Of a DNA stretch of 7,721 nt, positions 1-5,159 are shown in pieces. Below the pieces are notes generated by a model. The model saw only the letters and a program-made list of their open reading frames with translations, made no database searches and was not told where the DNA came from. The stretch spans positions 1 to 7,721 of the forward strand of contig CAVJHW010000124.1 in the NCBI GenBank assembly GCA_963649395.1. The letters run 5' to 3'. The translations under genes were made by a program, and so were the position numbers. This stretch comes from Scatomonas sp963649395. GTDB taxonomy: Bacteria > Bacillota > Clostridia > Lachnospirales > Lachnospiraceae. Numbering within the stretch: position 1 is the first letter of the stretch; every line of letters starts with the position of its first letter.

Positions 1-3
1 ACG

Positions 4-55
4 GAACAATCCGTGTAACCACAGGTTTGGGTGTTTTGACACCCAAACCAATATT
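4..55 (+). repeat. 52-bp dispersed repeat, copy 1, with 11-bp hairpin
   Basis: All 52 bases are identical to 2590-2641. The core is a perfect 11-bp inverted repeat, GGTTTGGGTGT (24-34) and ACACCCAAACC (39-49), around a TTTG loop. Homology of the downstream gene to YhcG/DUF1016 starts only at the inner end of this repeat, so the repeat marks a breakpoint or insertion in that gene. Bases 1-3 differ from the second copy, so identity ends just inside the window edge. In one frame bases 1-18 read T-E-Q-S-V-stop, matching the last four codons of the slipin gene. The bases 1-5 (ACGGA) and 10-14 (TCCGT) form a further small inverted repeat that the other copy lacks. The nature of the element is unknown. 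Confidence 0.85.
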
Positions 56-739
56 GCCATTATAGAAAAGGTCAAAGATCCAGAACAGCGCATATGGTAT
101 ATCAAAAAGACAGCTGAAAATGGCTGGTCCCATAATGTTTTGATTCATCAAATTGAAAGCGGATTATTTCAGCGACAAGTACTGGTTGATAAGGTTTCTA
201 ACTTTGAAAGTCGCTTGCCGTCGCCGCAGAGTGAGCTTGCAGTGCAGACTATGAAAGACCCGTATGTGTTCGATTTTATTCCGTTCCGGGAAGATATGTT
301 GGAGCGGGACATCGAGCAGGCGCTGGTTCGTGATGTTACGAAGCTTCTTCTGGAGCTTGGAACCGGATTTGCATTTTTGGGTAATCAGTACCATTTGAAT
401 GTAGGTGGTGATGACTTTTACATCGACTTGCTGTTTTATAACCTGAACCTACGGTGCTATGTAGTCATCGAGCTAAAGACGGGAGATTTCAAACCGGAAT
501 ATGCCGGACAACTGAACTTCTACCTGTCGGCAGTAGATGGAATCCTGAAGAAAGAGGAAGATAATCCATCCATCGGATTGTTGCTCTGCAAGAGTAAGAA
601 CAATCTGGTGGCTGAATATTCCCTCAAGGACATTTCAAAGCCGATTGGTGTGAGTGAGTACAAAGTCACCAGCAGTCTGCCGGATGATCTGGAAAAGCAG
701 CTGCCGTCGGTTGAGGATATTCAGAAGAGAATCAAGTAA
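50..739 (+). CDS. YhcG/DUF1016 family PD-(D/E)XK nuclease, 5'-truncated C-terminal part
   Basis: This is the C-terminal part of a YhcG (DUF1016) family protein. The family has an N-terminal winged-helix-like region and a C-terminal PD-(D/E)XK nuclease domain, and is often found near restriction-modification genes. Family similarity runs from AIIEKVKDPEQR (from about base 56) through ENGWSHNVLIHQIESG to the end. The nuclease core is visible: VGGDDFYIDLLFY with an Asp, then VIELKTG with the E-x-K pair, then KPEYAGQLNFYLSAVD. The family is usually about 340-375 residues; only about 230 are present. No credible start codon or ribosome site lies inside. A TTG at 140 falls within conserved family sequence and is not a real start. 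The frame stays open upstream through the repeat to base 2, so a continuation outside the window is possible. A broken remnant is the likelier reading. The segment is visibly more AT-rich than the central genes. Confidence 0.75.
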   Translation, partial: NIAIIEKVKDPEQRIWYIKKTAENGWSHNVLIHQIESGLFQRQVLVDKVSNFESRLPSPQSELAVQTMKDPYVFDFIPFREDMLERDIEQALVRDVTKLLLELGTGFAFLGNQYHLNVGGDDFYIDLLFYNLNLRCYVVIELKTGDFKPEYAGQLNFYLSAVDGILKKEEDNPSIGLLLCKSKNNLVAEYSLKDISKPIGVSEYKVTSSLPDDLEKQLPSVEDIQKRIK

Positions 740-765
740 ATTGTGCAAGCGGCTCTTGCACAATT
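739..765 (+). terminator. perfect 11-bp hairpin after the yhcG-like gene
   Basis: AATTGTGCAAG (739-749) and CTTGCACAATT (755-765) pair perfectly around a CGGCT loop. The hairpin starts on the last base of the TAA stop codon. Its position suits a transcription terminator, but no U-rich tract follows, so it could instead stabilise the mRNA end or be a palindromic remnant of a mobile element. Confidence 0.4.
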
Positions 766-791
766 CAGAAATCGAAAGTGAGGAAACAGCT

Positions 792-1124
792 ATGGAACCC
801 AGAAAGCTGACCAAAGAGGATATAGATAAGGTGCGCAGTATTGAAGGCTTCCCCATCGGCACGGATGACTACCATCGTGAGCCGTTTGCAAGTGATGTTA
901 GTGAAGGAAAAAATGACCCTCTCTATGCTGTGCATACGTATCACACCAAGGTTCCGTATAAAGCTATTATCAACTACATTCTACATTATTCAGATCCAGG
1001 AGATATAGTATTTGACGGCTTTGCTGGAACAGGAATGACTGGTGTGGCAGCTAAGGCCTGTGGAGGGTTGGGGAAACCGTCCTTTTGCCCGGTTAGCTGT
1101 CTTGTGCTTTTAGGAAAAGTATAG
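792..1124 (+). pseudogene. DNA methyltransferase remnant (internal deletion and 3' truncation)
   Basis: The 110-residue reading frame starts at ATG 792 behind a good GAGGA site (780-784). It resembles the N-terminus of large site-specific DNA methylases found with helicases in restriction or defence clusters: KLTKEDIDKVRSIEGFPIGTD, then YHREPFASDVSEGKNDP and YHTKVPYKAI, then the AdoMet-binding motif VFDGFAGTGMTG. From family knowledge, a stretch carrying the catalytic PPYYTACPNP-type motif should lie between GTD and DYHREPF and is absent, so an in-frame deletion is inferred there. After AAKACG (about 1062) similarity ends and a short unrelated tail runs to the stop at 1124. Full-length relatives are many hundreds of residues long. 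Without the catalytic motif and target-recognition regions it cannot be an active methylase. It lies 26 bp past the hairpin that ends the YhcG-like gene, so both may come from one decayed defence island. Confidence 0.7.
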
Positions 1125-1130
1125 TATGAT
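1102..1130 (+). promoter_or_regulatory. candidate sigma-A promoter for nfeD-slipin
   Basis: TTGTGC (1102-1107) and TATGAT (1125-1130) are separated by 17 bp. The -10 matches consensus at five of six positions and the -35 at its first three. It sits about 60 bp before the NfeD start, in the only gap upstream of this gene pair. The weak -35 keeps confidence low. Confidence 0.4.
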
Positions 1131-1134
1131 GAAT

Positions 1135-1155
1135 CGGTAACGTAAGCGGTAACGT
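1135..1155 (+). repeat. two 9-bp direct repeats at the predicted nfeD transcription start
   Basis: CGGTAACGT occurs at 1135-1143 and again at 1147-1155, a 12-bp period. The first copy begins five bases after the candidate -10 box, so the pair would cover the transcription start. This is a possible operator, but chance duplication is not excluded. Confidence 0.5.
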
Positions 1156-1189
1156 GGACAGTAGAATACGGGAGGGAGGTTGGTTTGCT

Positions 1190-1633
1190 ATGAATCCCAT
1201 ACTTTGGCTGATTCTTCTATGTGTCCTGCTTGTGATCGAGCTTATCACCCTGGGATTGACTACCATTTGGTTTGCCGGAGGGGCTTTGGCTGCCTTTCTG
1301 GCTGCTTTGGCGGGAGCGCAAAGGGGCTTGCAGCTGGGGCTGTTTGTGGGTATTTCGGTAATTTTGCTCCTGGTGACCAGACCTCTGGCGGTGCGCTTTC
1401 TGAAGAAGAACAAGACGGCGACCAATGCAGAGAGTCTCTTGGGGGAGCAGGCGGTGGTGACCTGCGAGATCAACAACCTTCTGGGACAGGGGAAGGTTCA
1501 GGTACGGGGCATGGAATGGACAGCCCGGACCTTGGCGGAGGAGGAAACCATAGAGAAGGATGCAGTGGTATCTATTTTGAAGATTGACGGCGTCAAATTG
1601 ATTGTGGCCAGAAAGGACGGTGACCTATGCTGA
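1190..1633 (+). CDS. NfeD-like membrane protein (short form)
   Basis: This 147-residue protein fits the short NfeD family: membrane helices followed by a small cytoplasmic OB-fold. Hydrophobic segments lie at about residues 4-24, 27-45 and 48-64. The C-terminal part (about 82-141) has the family pattern LLGEQAVV..., GKVQVRGMEWTAR and a final GVKLIVA. Short NfeD proteins usually pair with an SPFH/slipin partner and are thought to act in membrane organisation or quality control. Here the slipin start codon overlaps this gene's stop region, which implies co-transcription and coupling. I chose ATG 1190 because GGGAGG (1174-1179) precedes it and the hydrophobic N-terminus starts right after. An in-frame GTG at 1154 would add a polar stretch that includes the translated ribosome site. 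The short form lacks the ClpP-like protease domain of long NfeD proteins. Confidence 0.85.
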   Translation: MNPILWLILLCVLLVIELITLGLTTIWFAGGALAAFLAALAGAQRGLQLGLFVGISVILLLVTRPLAVRFLKKNKTATNAESLLGEQAVVTCEINNLLGQGKVQVRGMEWTARTLAEEETIEKDAVVSILKIDGVKLIVARKDGDLC

Positions 1634-2604
1634 CAAGATTTGGGGATGCGGGTAGTGGAAATGGGATGATCCTGGTTCTGATTCTTATTCTGATATTGGC
1701 TTTGATCGTGGTGGTCTCCTGCATCAAGATCGTGCCCCAGGCTCAGGCTTGCGTCATCGAGCAGCTGGGAGCCTACAAGACAACCTGGGGAACGGGGCTG
1801 CATTTTAAGGTACCCTTTATCGAGCGGGTGGCCAAACGGGTGAATCTGAAGGAGCAGGTGGCGGATTTCCCGCCCCAGCCGGTGATCACTAAGGATAATG
1901 TTACCATGAGCATTGATACGGTGGTCTTTTATCAGATCACGGATCCCCGCCTCTTCTGCTATGGGGTGGAGAGCCCTATTATGGCCATTGAGAATCTGAC
2001 AGCCACCACCTTGAGGAATATCATCGGTGAGATGGAGCTGGATGAGACCCTGACCTCCCGGGAGATTATTAATACGAAGATGCGGGCAGCCCTGGATGTT
2101 GCCACGGATCCCTGGGGCATTAAGGTCAATCGGGTGGAGTTGAAGAATATTATGCCGCCTGCGGCTATCCAGGAAGCCATGGAGAAGCAGATGAAGGCCG
2201 AGCGGGAGCGGAGGGAATCCATCCTGATTGCGGAAGGCGAGAAGAAGTCTACCGTGTTGGTGGCCGAGGGCAAGAAGGAATCCGCCATTTTGGATGCGGA
2301 GGCGGAGAAGCAGGCAGCCATTCTTCGGGCGGAAGCCGCCAAGGAGAAGATGATCCGGGAGGCAGAGGGTCAGGCGGAGGCCATCCTCAAGGTTCAAAAG
2401 GCCAATGCGGATGGAATTCGCATGCTGAAGGAGGCGGGGGCTGACCAGGCCGTATTGACCATGAAGAGCCTGGAGGCCTTGGGACAGCTGGCGCAGGGAA
2501 GGGCAACTAAGATTATCGTTCCCTCGGATCTGCAGGGGATCGCCGGGCTGGCCACCTCCTTGCAAGAGATTGTGAAGGAACCGGGAAAAGAACAATCCGT
2601 GTAA
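1627..2604 (+). CDS. SPFH domain / slipin (stomatin-prohibitin) membrane protein, QmcA-like
   Basis: This 325-residue protein belongs to the SPFH (stomatin/prohibitin/flotillin/HflK) superfamily, which forms membrane-anchored oligomers linked to membrane microdomains and proteolysis control. One N-terminal anchor is visible at about residues 14-31. The SPFH domain covers about 33-180 and includes VPQAQACVIEQLGAY, FPPQPVITKDNV and IENLTATTLRNIIG. A long charged Ala/Glu-rich helix (about 183-260) with repeated AEG/EAE motifs is likely coiled coil. A short tail with KIIVPSDLQ follows. The ATG at 1627 overlaps the NfeD stop (TGA 1631-1633), and AAAGGA at 1612-1617 serves as ribosome site. An internal ATG at 1666 is possible but poorly placed. 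The last four codons (E-Q-S-V) and the stop lie inside the 52-bp repeat, so the C-terminal end may have been supplied by that element. Confidence 0.9.
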   Translation: MLTRFGDAGSGNGMILVLILILILALIVVVSCIKIVPQAQACVIEQLGAYKTTWGTGLHFKVPFIERVAKRVNLKEQVADFPPQPVITKDNVTMSIDTVVFYQITDPRLFCYGVESPIMAIENLTATTLRNIIGEMELDETLTSREIINTKMRAALDVATDPWGIKVNRVELKNIMPPAAIQEAMEKQMKAERERRESILIAEGEKKSTVLVAEGKKESAILDAEAEKQAAILRAEAAKEKMIREAEGQAEAILKVQKANADGIRMLKEAGADQAVLTMKSLEALGQLAQGRATKIIVPSDLQGIAGLATSLQEIVKEPGKEQSV

Positions 2605-2641
2605 CCACAGGTTTGGGTGTTTTGACACCCAAACCAATATT
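2590..2641 (+). repeat. 52-bp dispersed repeat, copy 2, over the slipin stop codon
   Basis: This copy is identical to 4-55. It holds the last four sense codons and stop of the slipin gene, then the 11-bp inverted repeat (2610-2620 and 2625-2635, TTTG loop). The hairpin could end slipin transcription, but the following sequence is AATATTAATTATAG, not a clean U tract. After a short indel, ten more bases (ATTATAGAAA, 2643-2652) also match copy 1 (59-68). Confidence 0.85.
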
Positions 2642-2650
2642 AATTATAGA
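2622..2650 (+). promoter_or_regulatory. candidate sigma-A promoter for the argF cluster, embedded in the hairpin
   Basis: A perfect TTGACA (2622-2627) lies across the loop and right arm of the hairpin. After a 17-bp spacer comes TATAGA (2645-2650), four of six to consensus. Transcription would begin near 2657, about 60 bases before the argF start. The gap between slipin and argF has no better candidate. The slipin hairpin and the argF -35 would thus share DNA. Confidence 0.55.
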
Positions 2651-2663
2651 AAGTTTGAAGAAT

Positions 2664-2696
2664 CAGTTTCCGGAGGGTTCTGTTCCCCGGGAGCTG
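2664..2696 (+). promoter_or_regulatory. leader hairpin in the argF 5' UTR
   Basis: CAGTTTCCGG (2664-2673) and CCGGGAGCTG (2687-2696) can pair over ten positions in RNA, with two G-U pairs, around a 13-base loop. It fills most of the predicted leader and ends just before the AAAGGA ribosome site (2698-2703). It could affect translation or mRNA stability. No known riboswitch was recognised and no effect is shown. Confidence 0.35.
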
Positions 2697-2716
2697 CGAA
2701 AGGAATGGACAGTAGG

Positions 2717-3709
2717 ATGAACTTAAAAGGACGTAATTTTCTGACATTGAAGGATTTCACTCCGGAGGAGATTCTCTATCTTCTGGATTTGGCTGCGGAA
2801 TTGAAGGATAAGAAGAAACGGGGGGTTCCGGTGGATACCCTGCGGGGCAAGAATGTGGCCTTGATCTTTGAGAAGACCAGCACTCGTACCCGCTGCTCCT
2901 TTGAGGTGGCTGCCCATGATCTGGGGATGGGAACCACCTATCTGGATCCTACGGGCTCTCAGATTGGGAAGAAGGAGAGTATCGAGGATACGGCCCGGGT
3001 CTTGGGTCGTATGTATGAGGGCATTGAATATCGGGGCTACGGGCAGGAGATCGTGGAGGAGCTGGCCAAATATGCCGGTGTTCCGGTCTGGAATGGTCTG
3101 ACCAATGAATATCATCCTACCCAGATGCTGGCGGATATGCTGACCATTCGGGAGCAGTTCGGACAGCTGAAGGGGCTGCGTCTGGTTTACATGGGAGATG
3201 CCCGCTATAATATGGGGAATTCTTTGATGATCGTCTGTGCGAAGCTGGGTATGCATTTTGTGGCCTGTGCCCCGGAGAAGTATTTCCCCAACCAGGAGCT
3301 GGTGGCTCTCTGTGAGACCTATGCGGAGGAAAGCGGCGCCACCATCACTTTGACGGAAAATGTGGTGGCTGCTACCCGGGATGCGGATGTCATTTATACG
3401 GATGTTTGGGTATCCATGGGAGAGCCTGCGGAGGTCTGGGAGGAGCGAATCAAGGATTTGACTCCCTATAAGGTGACCGCCCAGGTGATGAAGAATGCCA
3501 AGCCGGAGGCTATTTTCCTCCATTGTCTGCCTTCCTTCCACGATTTGAAGACCAAGATCGGCAAGGAAATGTATGATCGCTATGGCATTGAGGATATGGA
3601 AGTGACGGATGAGGTCTTCGAGTCTCCCCAGTCGAAGGTATTTGACGAGGCAGAGAATCGGATGCATACCATCAAGGCAGTCATGGCTGCTACCCTGGGG
3701 GCTCTGTGA
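2717..3709 (+). CDS. argF: ornithine carbamoyltransferase
   Basis: This enzyme transfers the carbamoyl group of carbamoyl phosphate to ornithine, giving citrulline, in cytoplasmic arginine biosynthesis. The 330-residue length is normal. Counting from ATG 2717, the carbamoyl-phosphate site STRTR is at 55-59 within FEKTSTRTRCSFEVA, HPTQ is at 133-136, and the ornithine/catalytic loop HCLPSFHD starts at 269. Many relatives read HCLPAFHD, so Ala to Ser here is mild. I prefer ATG 2717 because relatives begin MNLKGRNFLTLKDF. An in-frame ATG at 2705 directly abuts the AAAGGA site and is too close to it; with 2717 the site is about 13 bases away. The catabolic version (arcB) has the same fold, but no arcA or arcC is nearby, so the biosynthetic role is favoured. 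The gene ends at TGA 3707-3709, nine bases before the birA start. Confidence 0.93.
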   Translation: MNLKGRNFLTLKDFTPEEILYLLDLAAELKDKKKRGVPVDTLRGKNVALIFEKTSTRTRCSFEVAAHDLGMGTTYLDPTGSQIGKKESIEDTARVLGRMYEGIEYRGYGQEIVEELAKYAGVPVWNGLTNEYHPTQMLADMLTIREQFGQLKGLRLVYMGDARYNMGNSLMIVCAKLGMHFVACAPEKYFPNQELVALCETYAEESGATITLTENVVAATRDADVIYTDVWVSMGEPAEVWEERIKDLTPYKVTAQVMKNAKPEAIFLHCLPSFHDLKTKIGKEMYDRYGIEDMEVTDEVFESPQSKVFDEAENRMHTIKAVMAATLGAL

Positions 3710-3717
3710 AGGGGGAA

Positions 3718-4521
3718 ATGACAGACCGTCTGTTGGACATAGAAGAGATTAGGCGCCGGTTATCCTGTAGGGGAACCGGCTGCCGCCTTTTTTTCTGCGA
3801 AGAGACGGATTCCACCAATGCCTGGGCTGGCCGGGAGGGGAAGAAGGGGGCAGCGGATGGCAGCCTCTATCTGGCAGAGGTCCAAAGGGCTGGCCGGGGG
3901 CGACGGGGCAGGGTCTGGGATACCCAGGCAGGCACCTCCGTGGCTATGAGTCTTCTGCTGCGGCCTCAGCTTCCGGCAGACCGCCTTTCTATGCTGACCC
4001 TGGTTATGGGGCTGGCGGCGGCAGAGGGCATAGAACAGGCTACTGGTCTGCATACGGGCATCAAATGGCCCAACGATCTGGTAGCCGGGGGCAGGAAGCT
4101 CTGTGGTATCCTGACGGAGACCAGCTCCGGCATGGATTATGTCGTCATTGGCATGGGAATCAATATCAATGTCCCCTCCTTTCCGGAGGAACTGCAGGAT
4201 AAGGCTACCTCTGTATTTCTGGAATTGGGGAAGAAGGTCAGCCGGGAGGCGATAGTGGTGGAGATTCTGCTCTCTTTTGAGAAATACTACCCAATCTTTC
4301 TGCAAAGGGGAGATTTATCCCAATTGTCAGAAGCCTATCAGGAGCTGTTGGTGAATCAGGGTCAGCAGGTACAGGTGCAGGATCCCTCCGGCACTTATAC
4401 CGGTCAGGCCCTGGGCATTAATGACCGAGGAGGGCTTCTGGTTCGCCGGGAGGACACCGGCAGGACGGAGGAGGTCTATGCCGGGGAAGTGTCGGTCCGG
4501 GGAATCTATGGATATGTGTGA
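3718..4521 (+). CDS. birA: biotin--[acetyl-CoA-carboxylase] ligase, no DNA-binding domain
   Basis: This enzyme activates biotin to biotinyl-AMP and attaches it to a lysine of biotin-carrier proteins such as the acetyl-CoA carboxylase subunit. The catalytic core shows DSTN (31-34), the nucleotide-binding GRGRRGR loop (59-65), KWPNDL (116-121), and CGILTE followed by VIGMGININV. A small C-terminal beta domain follows (about 220-267). At 267 residues it lacks the N-terminal helix-turn-helix of bifunctional BirA, so it should not repress biotin genes itself. I chose ATG 3718 behind AAGGGGG (3709-3715). An in-frame GTG at 3706 overlaps the argF stop and would add four residues including that purine run. 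The tight junction implies co-transcription with argF. The arginine and biotin functions have no direct metabolic link; the linkage looks like a conserved clostridial arrangement. Confidence 0.92.
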   Translation: MTDRLLDIEEIRRRLSCRGTGCRLFFCEETDSTNAWAGREGKKGAADGSLYLAEVQRAGRGRRGRVWDTQAGTSVAMSLLLRPQLPADRLSMLTLVMGLAAAEGIEQATGLHTGIKWPNDLVAGGRKLCGILTETSSGMDYVVIGMGININVPSFPEELQDKATSVFLELGKKVSREAIVVEILLSFEKYYPIFLQRGDLSQLSEAYQELLVNQGQQVQVQDPSGTYTGQALGINDRGGLLVRREDTGRTEEVYAGEVSVRGIYGYV

Positions 4522-4612
4522 ATGTATTATGGTAGAATACCGGCATGTGTGTGAAGGTATGGTGGAATATCGGCATGGAAAGGGGTATGTATCCTCTTTA
4601 CAAAGGATATAG
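4508..4612 (+). CDS. possible small ORF, 34 residues, with internal MVEYRH repeat
   Basis: The ORF starts at ATG 4508 inside the end of birA, in another frame, behind GGGGA (4499-4503), and ends at TAG 4610-4612. It encodes MDMCECI followed by two ten-codon units that both begin MVEYRH, then a short tail. At the DNA level the units (4528-4547 and 4558-4577) differ at two bases. Both changes are third-position and synonymous (GTA/GTG for Val, TAC/TAT for Tyr). This fits selection on a translated peptide but could be luck, since only two changes exist. No membrane segment or known family is seen. Low confidence that it is a real gene. Confidence 0.2.
   Translation: MDMCECIMVEYRHVCEGMVEYRHGKGYVSSLQRI
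4528..4577 (+). repeat. imperfect 20-bp direct repeat, 30-bp period
   Basis: Two 20-bp segments, 4528-4547 and 4558-4577, match at 18 positions. They lie mostly in the gap between birA and the DUF6145-type gene. The period is exactly ten codons in the frame of the small ORF at 4508-4612. Confidence 0.6.
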
Positions 4613-4637
4613 GGGTAGATAGGGAGGTAGAAATCCT

Positions 4638-5033
4638 ATGATGGTATTGTGCGGTGTCAGCGCCTATGAGAAAAAATATTATTTGAATCCAAATTTTTCC
4701 CAGCTTCCCAAGCAGGTAAAGGAGGAATTGAAAATCATGTGCGTGACATACGTGGAGGAGATTGGCGGTATCTTTACGGTGGGATATTCGGAGGATGGTA
4801 CATTGCTTTTGCAGACGCAAGCCAGGGATTCAGACGCCATGTATGATGAGGTTGGCAGCGCTCTGCGAATCAAGCAGCTGCAGGAGGAGAAGAAGGAACT
4901 CTTTCACTCTCTGGAGCTCTTCTATCAGGTTCACCTCCTTGCTGCGGATCTGGGTGGGATGACCATGGATGAATTGGCAGAGAAGGTAAATGCCAAGAAG
5001 TCTAAGTCCGGCGCAGGTCGGGGCCAGGCGTAG
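4638..5033 (+). CDS. DUF6145-type conserved protein of unknown function
   Basis: This 131-residue soluble protein resembles the uncharacterised DUF6145 proteins I associate with Lachnospiraceae, which often sit between birA and a dihydrouridine synthase gene as here. Visible features are LCGVSAYEKKYYLNPNF (4-20), the YVEEIGGIFTVGYSEDG region (38-54), and MYDEVGSALRIKQLQEEKKELF (from residue 68), which begins a probable long C-terminal helix. The tail is Lys/Ser/Gly-rich. There is no signal peptide and no membrane segment. ATG 4638 follows a strong AGGGAGGT site (4621-4628); a second ATG comes directly after it. Function is unknown. The conserved company suggests a housekeeping role, but nothing in the sequence names one. 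The family assignment is from memory and needs a profile search. Confidence 0.8.
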   Translation: MMVLCGVSAYEKKYYLNPNFSQLPKQVKEELKIMCVTYVEEIGGIFTVGYSEDGTLLLQTQARDSDAMYDEVGSALRIKQLQEEKKELFHSLELFYQVHLLAADLGGMTMDELAEKVNAKKSKSGAGRGQA

Positions 5034-5135
5034 ACGTGGGAGAGGGAAGAGAACTTGGCAGGAATAAACGTGGGAGAGGAAAGGGAACTTGGCAGGAATA
5101 AACGTGGGAGAGGGAAGAGGACTTAGCTGGAATAA
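5034..5135 (+). repeat. three tandem 34-bp repeats between the DUF6145-type gene and dusB
   Basis: Units are 5034-5067, 5068-5101 and 5102-5135. Each begins ACGTGGGAGAGG and ends GGAATAA. Units 1 and 2 differ at two positions, and units 1 and 3 at three. The top strand is strongly purine-rich. The unit length is not a multiple of three, so the array is unlikely to be coding. The end of the upstream gene (CAGGCGTAG) resembles the end of a unit (CAGGAATAA), so the array may have expanded from there. Copy number is probably variable between strains. It fills most of the dusB leader. Confidence 0.9.
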
Positions 5136-5159
5136 TCAGCAGAAAGGACCGGGGAGAAG

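Noticed and set aside
654..791. Extension of the methylase remnant upstream to a GTG at 654
   Set aside because: That stretch overlaps the end of the YhcG-like gene in another frame and includes the translated hairpin. ATG 792 has a good ribosome site and starts family-like sequence.
1498..2637. Long - strand open frame opposite the slipin gene
   Set aside because: It is a mirror of the repetitive Glu/Ala/Lys-rich coiled-coil coding sequence. It shows low-complexity His/Leu/Gly-rich residues and no family features.
2636..2652. ARG box (arginine repressor site) before argF
   Set aside because: The AT-rich AATATTAATTATAG lacks the TGAAT/ATTCA half-sites expected of ArgR operators.
1155..2714. 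Shared TGGACAGTAG at 1155-1164 and 2705-2714 as a paired regulatory motif
   Set aside because: A 10-base match is expected by chance many times in a window of this size, and its placement relative to the two genes differs.
2723..3667. Long - strand open frame opposite argF
   Set aside because: A shadow of the strongly supported argF coding strand, with no recognisable motifs or ribosome site.
4590..4609. Stem TATCCT/AGGATA before the DUF6145-type gene as a riboswitch or SD-masking switch
   Set aside because: Only six pairs with an eight-base loop, and just four bases could pair with the ribosome site. Too weak to support a regulatory call.
5031..5123. Stop-codon readthrough of the DUF6145-type gene into the tandem repeats
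   Set aside because: The frame after TAG is open for about 29 codons, but the unit length is not a multiple of three, so each unit encodes different residues. No readthrough signal is seen.
5034..5135. CRISPR array
   Set aside because: The 34-bp units are directly adjacent with no variable spacers and no cas genes are nearby.
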